Origin: a virus
Virus record (IMG/VR): IMGVR_UViG_3300023174_003158
Coordinates: 1 to 64,000 of that record
Direction: 5' to 3' (one strand)
Length of the DNA stretch: 64,000 bases
Part shown: positions 1 to 6,216 of the stretch, piece by piece
Numbering within the stretch: position 1 is the stretch's first letter
Layout: every line of letters begins with the position of its first letter
Position numbers and translations under genes: made by a program
Notes under the pieces: model-generated
The model's input: the letters and a program-made list of their open reading frames with translations, nothing else
What the model was told of the DNA's origin: nothing
Database searches by the model: none

Positions 1-343
1 CACCACCACAAATTATTATATACCATTCTAAACCTGTAACATGGTTATCAGGATATGATTTTTTAAATATTATGGATGAATAAAGTCCATGATTTTTTCT
101 AAACCATCTAAATGCTTGTTGGTATAATGGTGCTGTAATTACATTATCATCATTTAAAACAAAATACTCACCTAACGTATATAGTTTTTTAGATGTGTTT
201 TTTATTGGATAATGTCTTCCCTTTTCATCAATCCCAAACATTTTACATTTTGGCTTTGTATAAAATCTATTAAAAGATTCTTCATTAAACCCGAGTTCTT
301 TAAGCTCTAGGGCTAATTCATATGGTATAAATTCTTTTTCCAT
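1..343 (-). CDS. Hypothetical phage protein, 3' part cut by window edge
   Basis: An open frame runs from an ATG at 343 off the left edge, giving about 114 residues without a stop. It begins MEKEFIPYELALELKELGF and includes a segment APLYQQAFRWFRKNHG. I recognise this pattern from uncharacterised proteins of phages and mobile elements in Bacteroidota, but no function is known to me. A good sigma-type promoter lies just upstream (361-390), and the leader is A-rich with no Shine-Dalgarno sequence. The true C-terminus is outside the window. Confidence 0.8.
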   Translation of the reverse strand, partial: MEKEFIPYELALELKELGFNEESFNRFYTKPKCKMFGIDEKGRHYPIKNTSKKLYTLGEYFVLNDDNVITAPLYQQAFRWFRKNHGLYSSIIFKKSYPDNHVTGLEWYIIICGG

Positions 344-360
344 TTTTTTAATTTAGATTA

Positions 361-390
361 CAAAGATAAGGATAATTTTGGTTCCGTCAA
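361..390 (-). promoter_or_regulatory. Bacteroidota-type promoter
   Basis: On the minus strand TTG (390-388) is followed by a 19-bp spacer and TATCTTTG (368-361). This matches the Bacteroidota primary sigma consensus TTG...TAnnTTTG. It would drive the partial gene starting at 343, with a leader of about 12-15 nt. Confidence 0.75.
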
Positions 391-393
391 AAT

Positions 394-663
394 TTATTTT
401 TGATGTATTGGATTTTTACAATTTCCCTTGTGAGTTAATACCGTCGCATTACCCCAAGGCCCATACAGATACTCACAACTATCTATGATGACTATTTCCA
501 ATGGGTTATTTCCTTGGCTAACAACATAATTTGTTGTTTTTTTATCTACGTTCCTCTCGGAGCAACTTACAAGTCCCGACAACATTGCAAGGAATACGAT
601 TGTGAATAATGCAATTGCAATTACTCTTTCTGTTGGTGTTAATTTTTGTTGTTCGTTATTCAT
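394..663 (-). CDS. Small putative lipoprotein
   Basis: 89 residues. An N-terminal hydrophobic helix (about residues 13-33) ends in LVSC, a fair lipobox with Cys at about residue 34, so export and lipidation are plausible. The rest is a short soluble domain with two further Cys (in IDSCEYLYGPWGN and GNCKNP) that could form a disulfide. Its start lies 3 nt after the stop of the next gene upstream (667-885), so it belongs to a short operon. Such a protein could act at the cell envelope, for example in superinfection exclusion, but that is only a guess. Confidence 0.7.
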   Translation of the reverse strand: MNNEQQKLTPTERVIAIALFTIVFLAMLSGLVSCSERNVDKKTTNYVVSQGNNPLEIVIIDSCEYLYGPWGNATVLTHKGNCKNPIHQK

Positions 664-666
664 ATT

Positions 667-885
667 TTAATCTTCTATTTTATATGATTTGCATTCTTGA
701 AATATATTATACAATTCTTCTTCGTCTAACCTCTGCAAAGCCCATTCATGCCAAGTCCACTCATCCACATGCCCACCAGTCCAATGCCCGTATTCTAATC
801 CTGAATATTTGTTTATTAAATCATTGTATAGGTTGAATCCCATTACTAGGGTAACCAAGTCGTCTTTATTTAGTTCTACTGTCAT
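667..885 (-). CDS. Hypothetical protein, 72 aa
   Basis: Acidic, Trp-rich small protein (the core YGHWTGGHVDEWTWHEWALQ has four Trp and three His). No family recognised. It sits between genes at 394-663 and 900-1085 with short spacings and the same strand, consistent with one early operon. The ATG at 885 is the only good start. Confidence 0.65.
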   Translation of the reverse strand: MTVELNKDDLVTLVMGFNLYNDLINKYSGLEYGHWTGGHVDEWTWHEWALQRLDEEELYNIFQECKSYKIED

Positions 886-899
886 AACTTTCTATTGTT

Positions 900-1085
900 T
901 TATGTTCTGTCATATCTTTCAAATATGATAAAGTATCCACCTCTAAGGAATTGGCTTGAGCCAGTTGATACGTGTTGTGCTGATACGGATGTAATCAACC
1001 AACCTTGTTCTAGTATTTCTTCTACTTTTCGTTGTATTAGACTAGATGGTTCATCTGCTATTACCAATACTTTTTGTTCTTTCAT
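900..1085 (-). CDS. Hypothetical protein, 61 aa
   Basis: Small protein reading MKEQKVLVIADEPSSL, then a helix (IQRKVEEILEQGW), then beta strands ending GGYFIIFER. This alpha/beta pattern resembles the short DUF1737/DUF4177-type domains (a helix followed by 'GW' and two strands), but the similarity is judged by eye only. The ATG at 1085 is preceded by AAATAAT, a leader seen before several genes in this operon. A plus-strand frame across the same bases looks like a shadow. Confidence 0.6.
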   Translation of the reverse strand: MKEQKVLVIADEPSSLIQRKVEEILEQGWLITSVSAQHVSTGSSQFLRGGYFIIFERYDRT

Positions 1086-1086
1086 A

Positions 1087-1287
1087 TTATTTGTTTATTG
1101 TTTTATAACTAAATTCTGTTTTTAATACCCACTCTAATTCTAATTGTTTAAATAACCAAGTTTGTGAAGTTTTACCTTCCTCATTGAGGACATTTTTAAT
1201 CCTGTAGATTAGATATGAACTTGTCGTTTCCCACCCAATCCAAGCCTTGTCGTGTCCGGGATATTCAATCCAATCTCCTATTTCCAT
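1087..1287 (-). CDS. Hypothetical protein, 66 aa
   Basis: Small soluble protein beginning MEIGDWIEYPGHDKAWIGWE. The beta-rich N-terminus could be an SH3-like fold, but no family is recognised. Its stop lies 1 nt before the ATG of the next gene (1085), indicating translational coupling. Upstream is the tRNA-like cluster, with the 3' end of the nearest element at 1302. Confidence 0.65.
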   Translation of the reverse strand: MEIGDWIEYPGHDKAWIGWETTSSYLIYRIKNVLNEEGKTSQTWLFKQLELEWVLKTEFSYKTINK

Positions 1288-1301
1288 ATTATATGTTTTT
1301 G

Positions 1302-1386
1302 TAGCCAGACAAGGACTTGAACCTTGAACGCCGTTTTTAACTCGGCCTCTCTTTATAGATAGCGTCTACCATTCCGCCACCTGACT
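1302..1386 (-). tRNA. tRNA-Leu-like element, anticodon arm uncertain
   Basis: Read on the minus strand: acceptor 5' strand AGTCAGG (with wobbles) pairing TCTGGCT, U8, a textbook Leu-type D arm (GCGGAAT..GGTAGACGC), a perfect T arm (CAAGG/CCTTG around TTCAAGT) and discriminator A. No CCA is encoded. The middle is odd. The only good hairpin, GCCG/CGGC, would present loop GTTAAAA (anticodon UAA, Leu; U33 and A37 correct). That leaves 15 extra nt between the D arm and this hairpin and only 3 nt of variable loop. The alternative is a long variable arm combined with a defective anticodon arm. Confidence 0.6.
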
Positions 1387-1435
1387 AACGGTTATTATGT
1401 TACCACCAACGCTTTTTGTGCTGGAGCGACCAGTG

Positions 1436-1569
1436 TAGCCAGGGTCGGACTCGAACCGAATACCGTTCAAGACGGATTAGACAACCTTACGACGCAACGG
1501 CCACCCTAGTATCGGTAACCGCCAATCTTGGGGATTCGGGAACCACTCCCTCATTACGCCCACCTGACT
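1436..1569 (-). tRNA. Long tRNA-like element, same acceptor family
   Basis: 134 nt. It has the same acceptor strands AGTCAGG and CCTGGCT, discriminator A, and a T arm (TCGG/CCGA around TTCGAGT). Between them is a core about 50 nt longer than a normal tRNA, with several GC hairpins. One (AATCCG..CGG.ATT) has a 7-nt loop TCTTGAA that could give a UUG (Gln) anticodon, but with C33 instead of U33. It may be a composite of two rearranged tRNAs rather than one functional tRNA. Confidence 0.4.
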
Positions 1570-1574
1570 ATTTT

Positions 1575-1692
1575 TAAGAACTTAAATGTGCTACCGTTAC
1601 ACTAACCTTGGGTCTCGAACCCATATCTCCCGTTACCGGGTGTTTTACCACTTAAACTATCACCGGTGACTCGAACACCGGACTTTTTATGT
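1575..1692 (-). other. Fragments of further tRNA genes
   Basis: Three tRNA pieces are fused here on the minus strand. First is an isolated perfect T arm (CGGTG/CACCG around TTCGAGT). Second is a near-complete tRNA with perfect D arm (GTTT/AAAC, GG and A21 in place) and T loop, but a collapsed anticodon arm (CCCG-GTAA-CGGG, 4-nt loop). Third is a perfect D arm (GTGT/GCAC) followed by TTTAAGTTCTTAAA, where UCU (Arg) could be an anticodon, but no T arm follows. None closes an acceptor stem. They look like remnants of a recombining tRNA cluster. Confidence 0.5.
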
Positions 1693-1693
1693 G

Positions 1694-1793
1694 TAGTCAG
1701 GACAAGATTTGAACTTGTATGAAGTATCTTAGGCATATTTCGTCATGATTAATACTTCTCACCGTGTGCGTCTACCAATTCCGCCACCTGACT
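1694..1793 (-). tRNA. tRNA-Leu-like element with enlarged core
   Basis: Acceptor stem AGTCAGG/CCTGACT is perfect (7 bp) with discriminator A. The D arm is of Leu type (GCGGAATTGGTAGACGC) and the T arm is perfect (ACAAG/CTTGT around TTCAAAT). Between the D stem and T stem lie 49 nt, against about 33 in a normal tRNA-Leu. The best core helix is GAAATAT/ATACTTC (one mismatch) closing the 7-nt loop GCCTAAG, which would place CUA at the anticodon but with C33. It is total 100 nt, with no encoded CCA. Its charging and decoding identity cannot be settled by eye. Confidence 0.55.
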
Positions 1794-1799
1794 ATTTAA

Positions 1800-2012
1800 T
1801 TATTTACTTTCTCTTCCATCACCATCAATATACAATACCTTTACAGGTTTTTCATCACCTAATATTACTATTGTATCATATTCACCATCTTCATTTACTT
1901 TACCCGTCCATCCTTTTTCTGTCGGCCAAATTTCATATCCATATTCATAACAAAGAGCATCAATTTTGTTAAGAAACTCTTCCATCTTTGGACTTATTTT
2001 ATCTTCTCCCAT
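1800..2012 (-). CDS. Hypothetical protein embedded in tRNA cluster
   Basis: 70 residues from the ATG at 2012 (MGEDKISPKMEEFLNKIDALCYEYGYEIWPTEKGW). An in-frame TTG farther upstream lies inside the 2026-2119 tRNA-like element, so the ATG is preferred. The N-terminal half is helical and acidic; the C-terminal half is beta-rich (YDTIVILGDEKPVKVLYIDG). No family recognised. It lies exactly between two tRNA-like elements, 6 nt from one and 13 nt from the other. Confidence 0.65.
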   Translation of the reverse strand: MGEDKISPKMEEFLNKIDALCYEYGYEIWPTEKGWTGKVNEDGEYDTIVILGDEKPVKVLYIDGDGRESK

Positions 2013-2025
2013 ATTTTGTTTTTTG

Positions 2026-2119
2026 TAGCCAGGACAGGATTTGAACCTGTAAGCTTTTTGCCTTAACAAAGGTATCGGACAGAGAATCCAAAAGCGTCTA
2101 CCAATTCCGCCACCTGACT
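2026..2119 (-). tRNA. tRNA-Leu-like element with extended variable region
   Basis: Acceptor AGTCAGG pairs with CCTGGCT (G-T wobble), discriminator A. The D arm is identical to the 1694 element and the T arm is perfect (ACAGG/CCTGT). A 17-nt hairpin TTGGA/TCCGA with a 7-nt loop TTCTCTG fits an anticodon arm, but would give CUC with a pyrimidine at 37. Downstream, CCTT/AAGG forms a variable-arm-like hairpin followed by about 10 unpaired nt. A rival fold gives loop TTAAGGC with anticodon AAG (Leu). Length is 94 nt, no CCA encoded. Confidence 0.55.
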
Positions 2120-2149
2120 ATTTTAACAGCGTCACTACTATATGCAGTT

Positions 2150-2280
2150 ACCTACCATATCCTTCCTTTCGTAAGTAAGTAGGAGATTTAAAAATCTCAA
2201 TGGTATGTTTTTGAGGATGAGAAATCCTCTGTGTTGCCTAAAGTCTGATACCTGTTCATTTAGTGATTTACTACCAGGTC
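2150..2280 (-). ncRNA. Candidate structured intergenic RNA
   Basis: The 200-nt gap between the tRNA-like element ending at 2119 and the gene stop at 2321 carries four nested or adjacent perfect helices. These are ACCTG/CAGGT (2250-2254/2275-2279) enclosing TAGT/ACTA (2261-2264/2270-2273); GAGGAT/ATCCTC (2213-2218/2224-2229); GAGATTT/AAATCTC (2183-2198); and a long-range TACCAT/ATGGTA (2153-2158/2200-2205) enclosing the previous hairpin. No protein frame fits. It could be a stable phage RNA, a processed tRNA-cluster spacer, or the 3' UTR of the 2321 gene. Confidence 0.4.
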
Positions 2281-2320
2281 AAATTACCTTTCCTTTCTCA
2301 AGGGAACAACACATTTATTT

Positions 2321-2800
2321 TTAGTTCTGAACGAACGCTTTGTCCGACCAAGTTTTTGCCCCCATTCTACCCCACAATTCCATATCACACATATCAGGAT
2401 GTGATTGTCTCATATCGCCCACAGTCAACACATCCATAAACCCTTTATCAATTGAATACCACTTACCACCTTTGGTTGTAAATACGTTCACCCAAAGTTC
2501 ACGTCCATCCTCATAAGTCAATTTAACTTGAATGTTAACCAAACAATTTTTCTTGAACCCTGAAATCATTTCTTTCGGTGTTGTAGTCCAATCAGAGATA
2601 CTGATGAACCCTGCCTGACATTTAGCGGCTATTCGGAAGTCATAGTTTTTATTCAAATCTTTGATATGGTTAGAAACCATAATACTACAAGGTTTTCCTT
2701 TAACCATTGTCTTGTAATTTCCGTAGAATACGTCACCGGACATTGTCCCGGTTGTAAGTTCAATTACTGATGTTGTTGGGGTGGTGGTAGTTGTTGTCAT
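2321..2800 (-). CDS. Hypothetical protein, 159 aa
   Basis: It starts with a Thr run (MTTTTTTPTTS), followed by a compact beta-rich domain with four Cys spread over the chain and several Trp. No signal peptide and no family recognised. It has its own Bacteroidota-type promoter (2818-2848), a short leader containing ACATTCTAAAAC (shared with the gene starting at 6873) and no downstream coupled gene, so it looks monocistronic, followed by the structured intergenic region. Single-gene transcription from a strong promoter suggests an early-expressed host-takeover type protein; that is inference. Confidence 0.7.
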   Translation of the reverse strand: MTTTTTTPTTSVIELTTGTMSGDVFYGNYKTMVKGKPCSIMVSNHIKDLNKNYDFRIAAKCQAGFISISDWTTTPKEMISGFKKNCLVNIQVKLTYEDGRELWVNVFTTKGGKWYSIDKGFMDVLTVGDMRQSHPDMCDMELWGRMGAKTWSDKAFVQN

Positions 2801-2817
2801 ATATTTGTTTTAGAATG

Positions 2818-2848
2818 TAAAGATAAGGGGTTATTATTTATCAGCCAA
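2818..2848 (-). promoter_or_regulatory. Bacteroidota-type promoter
   Basis: TTG (2848-2846), 20-bp spacer, TATCTTTA (2825-2818) on the minus strand, 17 nt from the ATG of the gene at 2800. One mismatch to TAnnTTTG. Confidence 0.7.
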
Positions 2849-2850
2849 AT

Positions 2851-3033
2851 TTATTTTTTATTTTCCACTTTCTCAACCCAATTTTTAAGTAAATTCCACT
2901 CATAAACTTCGTCCGGTGATTTACATATCACACTAAATTTAGAACTTCTAGTAACTACCGCTAATCTTCCTTCGTATTCTCCCGATAATACTCTAACCAT
3001 CGTCCCCTTTTTGAATGAAATTGTTTTAGTCAT
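2851..3033 (-). CDS. Small KOW/SH3-like protein
   Basis: 60 residues beginning MTKTISFKKGTMVRVLSGEY, then EGRLAVVTRSSKFSV. The pattern K-G-x-x-V-R-V-x-S-G-x-Y-x-G-x-x-A-V-V resembles the KOW motif (residues about 9-30) of NusG-like and ribosomal proteins, i.e. a small beta-barrel often used for RNA or protein binding. The remainder ends in a Lys/Glu helix (NWVEKVENKK). It has its own near-perfect promoter at 3056-3086. The KOW reading is by eye and the role is unknown. Confidence 0.65.
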   Translation of the reverse strand: MTKTISFKKGTMVRVLSGEYEGRLAVVTRSSKFSVICKSPDEVYEWNLLKNWVEKVENKK

Positions 3034-3055
3034 ATATTTGGTTGTTTTGTGAATA

Positions 3056-3086
3056 CAAAGATATACATTCCCAAAATACCAGCCAA
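3056..3086 (-). promoter_or_regulatory. Bacteroidota-type promoter
   Basis: TTG (3086-3084), 20-bp spacer and a perfect TATCTTTG (3063-3056) upstream of the gene starting at 3033. The TTG partly overlaps the 3' end of the preceding gene (stop at 3089), so the promoter sits tightly at an operon end. Confidence 0.75.
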
Positions 3087-3088
3087 AT

Positions 3089-3319
3089 TTATTTTAAAAA
3101 TTGTTTTATCACCCCAATATTAACTTTTCCTTCATATATAGTATTTCTTAATATTTCCCCACTATCACCCTTTGTTCCCCTCATTATTTGGAGGTATTCC
3201 GGGTCGTTTGAGTGAAAAATCTCCAACCATACGTCATCTCCGGTTGTCTTTGATACAAAGGAGTTTATATCGGTTGCAATGGTTATAAAACCAAGTTCTT
3301 CAAGTTCTGTGTGTGTCAA
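3089..3319 (-). CDS. Hypothetical protein, 76 aa, TTG start
   Basis: Reads MTHTELEELGFITIATDINSF with a predicted TTG start at 3319 placed one base after the TAA of the upstream gene (TAA-A-TTG), which favours re-initiation by coupled ribosomes. No ATG occurs near the N-terminus. Mixed alpha/beta protein, no family recognised. It is the last gene of the operon that includes 3321-3740. Confidence 0.6.
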   Translation of the reverse strand: MTHTELEELGFITIATDINSFVSKTTGDDVWLEIFHSNDPEYLQIMRGTKGDSGEILRNTIYEGKVNIGVIKQFLK

Positions 3320-3320
3320 T

Positions 3321-3740
3321 TTAATTAGTGGTTTTAATTTTTAATGTGTGCCCTTGTGGTGTATTTGTAATAATTGTTCCTGGTTCAGTAGTTGTGGTAC
3401 CCCATTTAGTTGTAAAAGCCCCATACTTCTTTGGATTTGGAACCATTTTATTTCCCATAACACATCCACATATTCCACTACCTCCATTTGCGGGATTGCA
3501 AGGACATATTGTTCCGTAAGGGACTTCATCCGGTTCTCCGGTCTGTATTGGTATATCCACTCTAAATCCGGGTGTTGGTATAAACGGATTGGGTATTGGT
3601 TCACTATTATCCTCCTCATACAAATCTATCACCTTCATAATCTTTTTTTGTAGTGCAATTGTATCTCCTGGCATAACCGCCATTAGATTATCATTATTGA
3701 TTACATCTTTAATCAGCGTTCTTAATGTTTCTATTTTCAT
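3321..3740 (-). CDS. Hypothetical protein with Cys-rich segment
   Basis: 139 residues: an N-terminal helical part (residues 1-45), a Pro-rich linker (PIPNPFIPTPGF), and a short Cys cluster CPCNPANGGSGICGC around residues 81-95 that could bind metal, then a Thr-rich tail. No known family. The ATG at 3740 is preceded by AAATAAT. It is coupled to the downstream TTG-start gene. Two alternative frames over the same bases are compositional shadows. Confidence 0.65.
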   Translation of the reverse strand: MKIETLRTLIKDVINNDNLMAVMPGDTIALQKKIMKVIDLYEEDNSEPIPNPFIPTPGFRVDIPIQTGEPDEVPYGTICPCNPANGGSGICGCVMGNKMVPNPKKYGAFTTKWGTTTTEPGTIITNTPQGHTLKIKTTN

Positions 3741-3741
3741 A

Positions 3742-4020
3742 TTATTTATTTAAGTAGGTTTCTGTATAATAAATGGTTCCTCCCACCTCTACAATATAAT
3801 AATCTAATCCGTGTATTGAACGAACTTTATTATCATCAAAGGTTGCAATTGTGTAGTATTCAATATCTCCATGCCTATCTGAGGTTGTATGGTGACTGAT
3901 AACTATACCCTTGTGGGTAACTTCGTGGGTGCAAGTTTTAAAGAATACACAACATGCAGTTATTAATCCAATAATAACTAATACTAATACTGTAGCAGGG
4001 TGTCTAATAAATTTTCTCAT
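3742..4020 (-). CDS. Small membrane-anchored protein
   Basis: 92 residues. An N-terminal basic stretch (MRKFIRH) leads into one transmembrane helix (about residues 9-28, TVLVLVIIGLITACCVFF), followed by a soluble domain beginning TCTHEVTHKGIVISHHTTSD. The Cys pair at the membrane edge is notable but no strict lipobox is present. I recognise the soluble part as a recurring uncharacterised phage protein (GDIEYYTIATFDD..VRSIHGLDYY); function unknown. The gene is 1 nt upstream of the 3321-3740 stop, so coupled. Confidence 0.7.
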   Translation of the reverse strand: MRKFIRHPATVLVLVIIGLITACCVFFKTCTHEVTHKGIVISHHTTSDRHGDIEYYTIATFDDNKVRSIHGLDYYIVEVGGTIYYTETYLNK

Positions 4021-4024
4021 AATT

Positions 4025-4282
4025 TTATTTTTTTTCAGGTGATTTATAATTTTGTTTTAACCAATCAATAAATGATATTGAGTCCGTAAAAGGCCCACCA
4101 AATGCGGGATATTGTTCTGCGGTATAATCGTGATAGATGTCGTCCCAAATCTTATCATTACATAACGCATTTGTTCCATCAAGTTCCGGATATTCCACAT
4201 CAATATTAAAATGTTTATAAGCAGGATTTCTCACTTCATCCCACTCTTCTTTTGGCATTTCTTCTAAATTGATTTTTTTCAT
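4025..4282 (-). CDS. Hypothetical acidic protein, 85 aa
   Basis: Starts MKKINLEEMPKEEWDEVRNP. An upstream in-frame TTG (4315) would overlap the previous gene's 3' end; the ATG at 4282 is preceded by AAAAAGATTAGTT, the same sequence found before other starts in this operon, so it is preferred. Acidic, with several aromatic residues (Y, W) and no recognised domain. It is followed 4 nt later by the membrane-protein gene at 4020. Confidence 0.65.
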   Translation of the reverse strand: MKKINLEEMPKEEWDEVRNPAYKHFNIDVEYPELDGTNALCNDKIWDDIYHDYTAEQYPAFGGPFTDSISFIDWLKQNYKSPEKK

Positions 4283-4304
4283 AACTAATCTTTTTAAAGG
4301 TTGT

Positions 4305-4451
4305 TTAGTTTTCAAACTTATTACATTTTTTACAAATTCTCCGGTTACTTAATCCCGTTATTATCCCAATTCTATCAGGTATATAATTGTGAATACATAA
4401 TAAATGCTGATGAATGAATGTTCTTAATTTAATAATCAAATCTCCCATCAT
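4305..4451 (-). CDS. Small basic protein with CxxC, 48 aa
   Basis: Starts MMGDLIIKLRTFIHQH at the ATG 4451 and ends with RRICKKCNKFEN. A Cys in HLLCIHNY, a following His, and a C-terminal CKKC could form a small zinc site (C-x-x-H...C-x-x-C). The start lies 2 nt after the TAG of the 4454-5107 gene (TAG-TT-ATG), the same junction as elsewhere in this operon, which argues that it is a real gene despite its size. Function unknown; small zinc-ribbon peptides of this type are common in T4-like phages. Confidence 0.65.
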   Translation of the reverse strand: MMGDLIIKLRTFIHQHLLCIHNYIPDRIGIITGLSNRRICKKCNKFEN

Positions 4452-4453
4452 AA

Positions 4454-5107
4454 CTAATCTTTTTTATTTTGTTTAATAAATTCTATATAAGCCTCCATAT
4501 TACGAGGTTTCCGGTCTATACCTCTATCATACCCTCTTGTATAAACACGCTTTAGTTCTTCCTCTGTATATAGAGTTTCTTTGGCTTTGTTGTAACCTTT
4601 AACAAATGCTTCTCTTTGTTCTCTATTTATATCATAAGACCCTTCCATAATTGGATGAAATTCTATTGGATATAGTTCTTCAGCCAACTTCTTAACATCA
4701 TCTTCTTCTATCTCTTTTAACATCCCATCTATCTTCGGAGAATGATAACTTCTAATTGGGCCTGTCTTCCTCTCTAACCACTCGTGAAATGATTCAGGTG
4801 TTTCATCTGCCAATATCTTATCAAGTTTAGCTTCTAGCTTCTGTAGGTCTACTTTATTTCCCATTTCCGGTTTTTTTAGTTTCGCATATGAGATGATGTC
4901 ATCATTAGTTCCCCAAAGTTTATTCACTATCTCAAACTCTACTTCACTTCCGTCCGCATCTTCATCTAAGAAGTAATATTTCACATACTCGGGATGTACT
5001 GGAAATTGTTTGCCGTGTTCTATTATTGTATCACACTCCGGTGTTTCTTCTGAAATAATTCTAACAACCCATTGACCTTTAATTGTTTTTTCTAATTTTC
5101 CTTTCAT
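4454..5107 (-). CDS. Hypothetical protein, YTEE family member 1
   Basis: 217 residues. It begins MKGKLEKTIKGQWVVRI (a beta-rich N-terminal domain like the 6217 gene, MKGILKNTPAGWYVW). A charged helical middle follows, and the C-terminal block LYTEEELKRVYTRGY ends in a short helix with IEFIKQNKKD. The YTEE block and the aromatic/KK end are shared with the genes at 5384 and 6217, so the three appear to be paralogues or share a C-terminal module. Function unknown; such proteins are widespread in phages of Bacteroidota. Coupled to the genes on both sides. Confidence 0.7.
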   Translation of the reverse strand: MKGKLEKTIKGQWVVRIISEETPECDTIIEHGKQFPVHPEYVKYYFLDEDADGSEVEFEIVNKLWGTNDDIISYAKLKKPEMGNKVDLQKLEAKLDKILADETPESFHEWLERKTGPIRSYHSPKIDGMLKEIEEDDVKKLAEELYPIEFHPIMEGSYDINREQREAFVKGYNKAKETLYTEEELKRVYTRGYDRGIDRKPRNMEAYIEFIKQNKKD

Positions 5108-5109
5108 AA

Positions 5110-5208
5110 CTAATCTTTTTTAGGTTTATAAAATATATCTCTTTCTCCATCTATAAACTCATATATCATTTGTAGTGGATAGAGTATGATTTCTAATATC
5201 CTTTTCAT
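5110..5208 (-). CDS. Micro-protein, 32 aa
   Basis: ATG at 5208, protein MKRILEIILYPLQMIYEFID then GERDIFYKPKKD. An amphipathic or hydrophobic helix covers the first 20 residues, so it may associate with membrane. It overlaps the upstream gene by ATGA and is followed by TAG-TT-ATG of the next gene; it shares the KKD-stop ending of its neighbours. The coupling on both sides is the main evidence that it is translated. Confidence 0.55.
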   Translation of the reverse strand: MKRILEIILYPLQMIYEFIDGERDIFYKPKKD

Positions 5209-5381
5209 ATTATTTGGTTTTTTTCATTAAAAAGTTCCCTTTCTGATATAACATAGTTGTTCCAATTACTACTATCATTCCAATTAGCACCATTAAATCT
5301 ACACCAAGTTTTATAGTTTGGAAATTTCTTTCTAGTTGTCCTACCTTTTTTTGAAAATATTTTCTTTCTTGGTTTGCTCAT
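5205..5381 (-). CDS. Small very basic protein, 58 aa
   Basis: ATG at 5381, two bases after the TAA of the 5384 gene. The sequence starts MSKPRKKIFSKKGRTTRKK and then turns aromatic and Asn-rich (TWCRFNGANWNDSSNWNN). The strongly basic N-terminus suggests nucleic-acid binding. It ends in an ATGA overlap with the 32-aa micro-gene. No family recognised. Confidence 0.6.
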   Translation of the reverse strand: MSKPRKKIFSKKGRTTRKKFPNYKTWCRFNGANWNDSSNWNNYVISERELFNEKNQII

Positions 5382-5383
5382 AA

Positions 5384-6148
5384 TTAATCTTTTTTAAGTG
5401 ATTGGATGATTTCATCCATAAATTCTTTATTTAATGGCTCATTTGAATTATAGTGTATAATAGCCTTAGTCATTGCTTCCCTAACTTGTTCCTCTGTATA
5501 TCCTACACTACCTCTAATATAATCTTTGAATAATTCGTATATCTCACCCGCATCCTCAATAAGTTCTCCTTTATACTTGAATCCCACCTCATCTAATACA
5601 ATAACCGGTTCATTATTTTTTAAACTAAATGTTATTGTATTTGGTTGTGATTCCGAGCTTATAGTAGATGTATACGGATTAGATTCATAAACCAATTCAG
5701 TATAAAGTGATTGGTCTGGTGTATTGATTTTGTAATAACTACCATGCTCAACACAACTATCTCCTAACCCCATATCAACCTCAAATTCCACTAATTTAGT
5801 TTCCACATACTCACAAGTAGGGTTCTTTATAAACCACTCTAAAAACTCATCCTCAATGGTCTGCACGCCCTCTAATGATTGGTCTGTTGTTAGGATGATT
5901 TTTTTAGAGTTAATGAAATGCCAAGTAAGTTCAGTTATTACTTTGGCCAATAAACCATTGTTATCTATGACCCAATCTCCTTCTTTAATCTCTTCCTCAC
6001 CGGTGATATATAGGTGTTGATAATTACTACTTGGTAATATTTTTTCTAAATTAGAATAAGTATCACCATCTAATAGTAATTTATTATTCACTTTATTTAA
6101 GAATAACCTACTTGGTTTATCCGTCGGCAGTATATGTATATTTTTCAT
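5384..6148 (-). CDS. Hypothetical protein, YTEE family member 2
   Basis: 254 residues beginning MKNIHILPTDKPSRLF. The segment EEIKEGDWVIDNNGL and the following SKKIILTTDQSLEGVQTIEDEFLEWF are hallmarks of an uncharacterised but very common phage family in Bacteroidota: a start for scanning (LPTDKPSRL), an SH3-like 'EGDWV' strand pair, and a conserved 'DDEFLEWFVKNPSCE'-type helix. The C-terminus (GYTEEQVREAMTKA..FMDEIIQSLKKD) matches the YTEE module of the genes at 4454 and 6217. Biochemical role unknown. The A-rich leader precedes the ATG at 6148. Confidence 0.75.
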   Translation of the reverse strand: MKNIHILPTDKPSRLFLNKVNNKLLLDGDTYSNLEKILPSSNYQHLYITGEEEIKEGDWVIDNNGLLAKVITELTWHFINSKKIILTTDQSLEGVQTIEDEFLEWFIKNPTCEYVETKLVEFEVDMGLGDSCVEHGSYYKINTPDQSLYTELVYESNPYTSTISSESQPNTITFSLKNNEPVIVLDEVGFKYKGELIEDAGEIYELFKDYIRGSVGYTEEQVREAMTKAIIHYNSNEPLNKEFMDEIIQSLKKD

Positions 6149-6216
6149 TTTATTTAATTTTTTTATAAAAAAACTTATTGTAATAATCCTACAATCAGTC
6201 GTTTATTGTAATATTT

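Noticed and set aside
1694-1793. Amber-suppressor tRNA reading (loop GCCTAAG, anticodon CUA)
   Set aside because: Position 33 would be C, the stem has an A-C mismatch and rival folds exist; too weak to claim stop-codon suppression, and no in-frame TAG recoding was seen in the genes read here.
2013-2069. N-terminal extensions from TTG/GTG starts (also at 4315, 29611, 58548, 61756 and 63669)
   Set aside because: They run into tRNA-like elements, terminators, promoter-like elements or upstream genes; the internal ATG with a typical A-rich or coupled leader fits better in each case.
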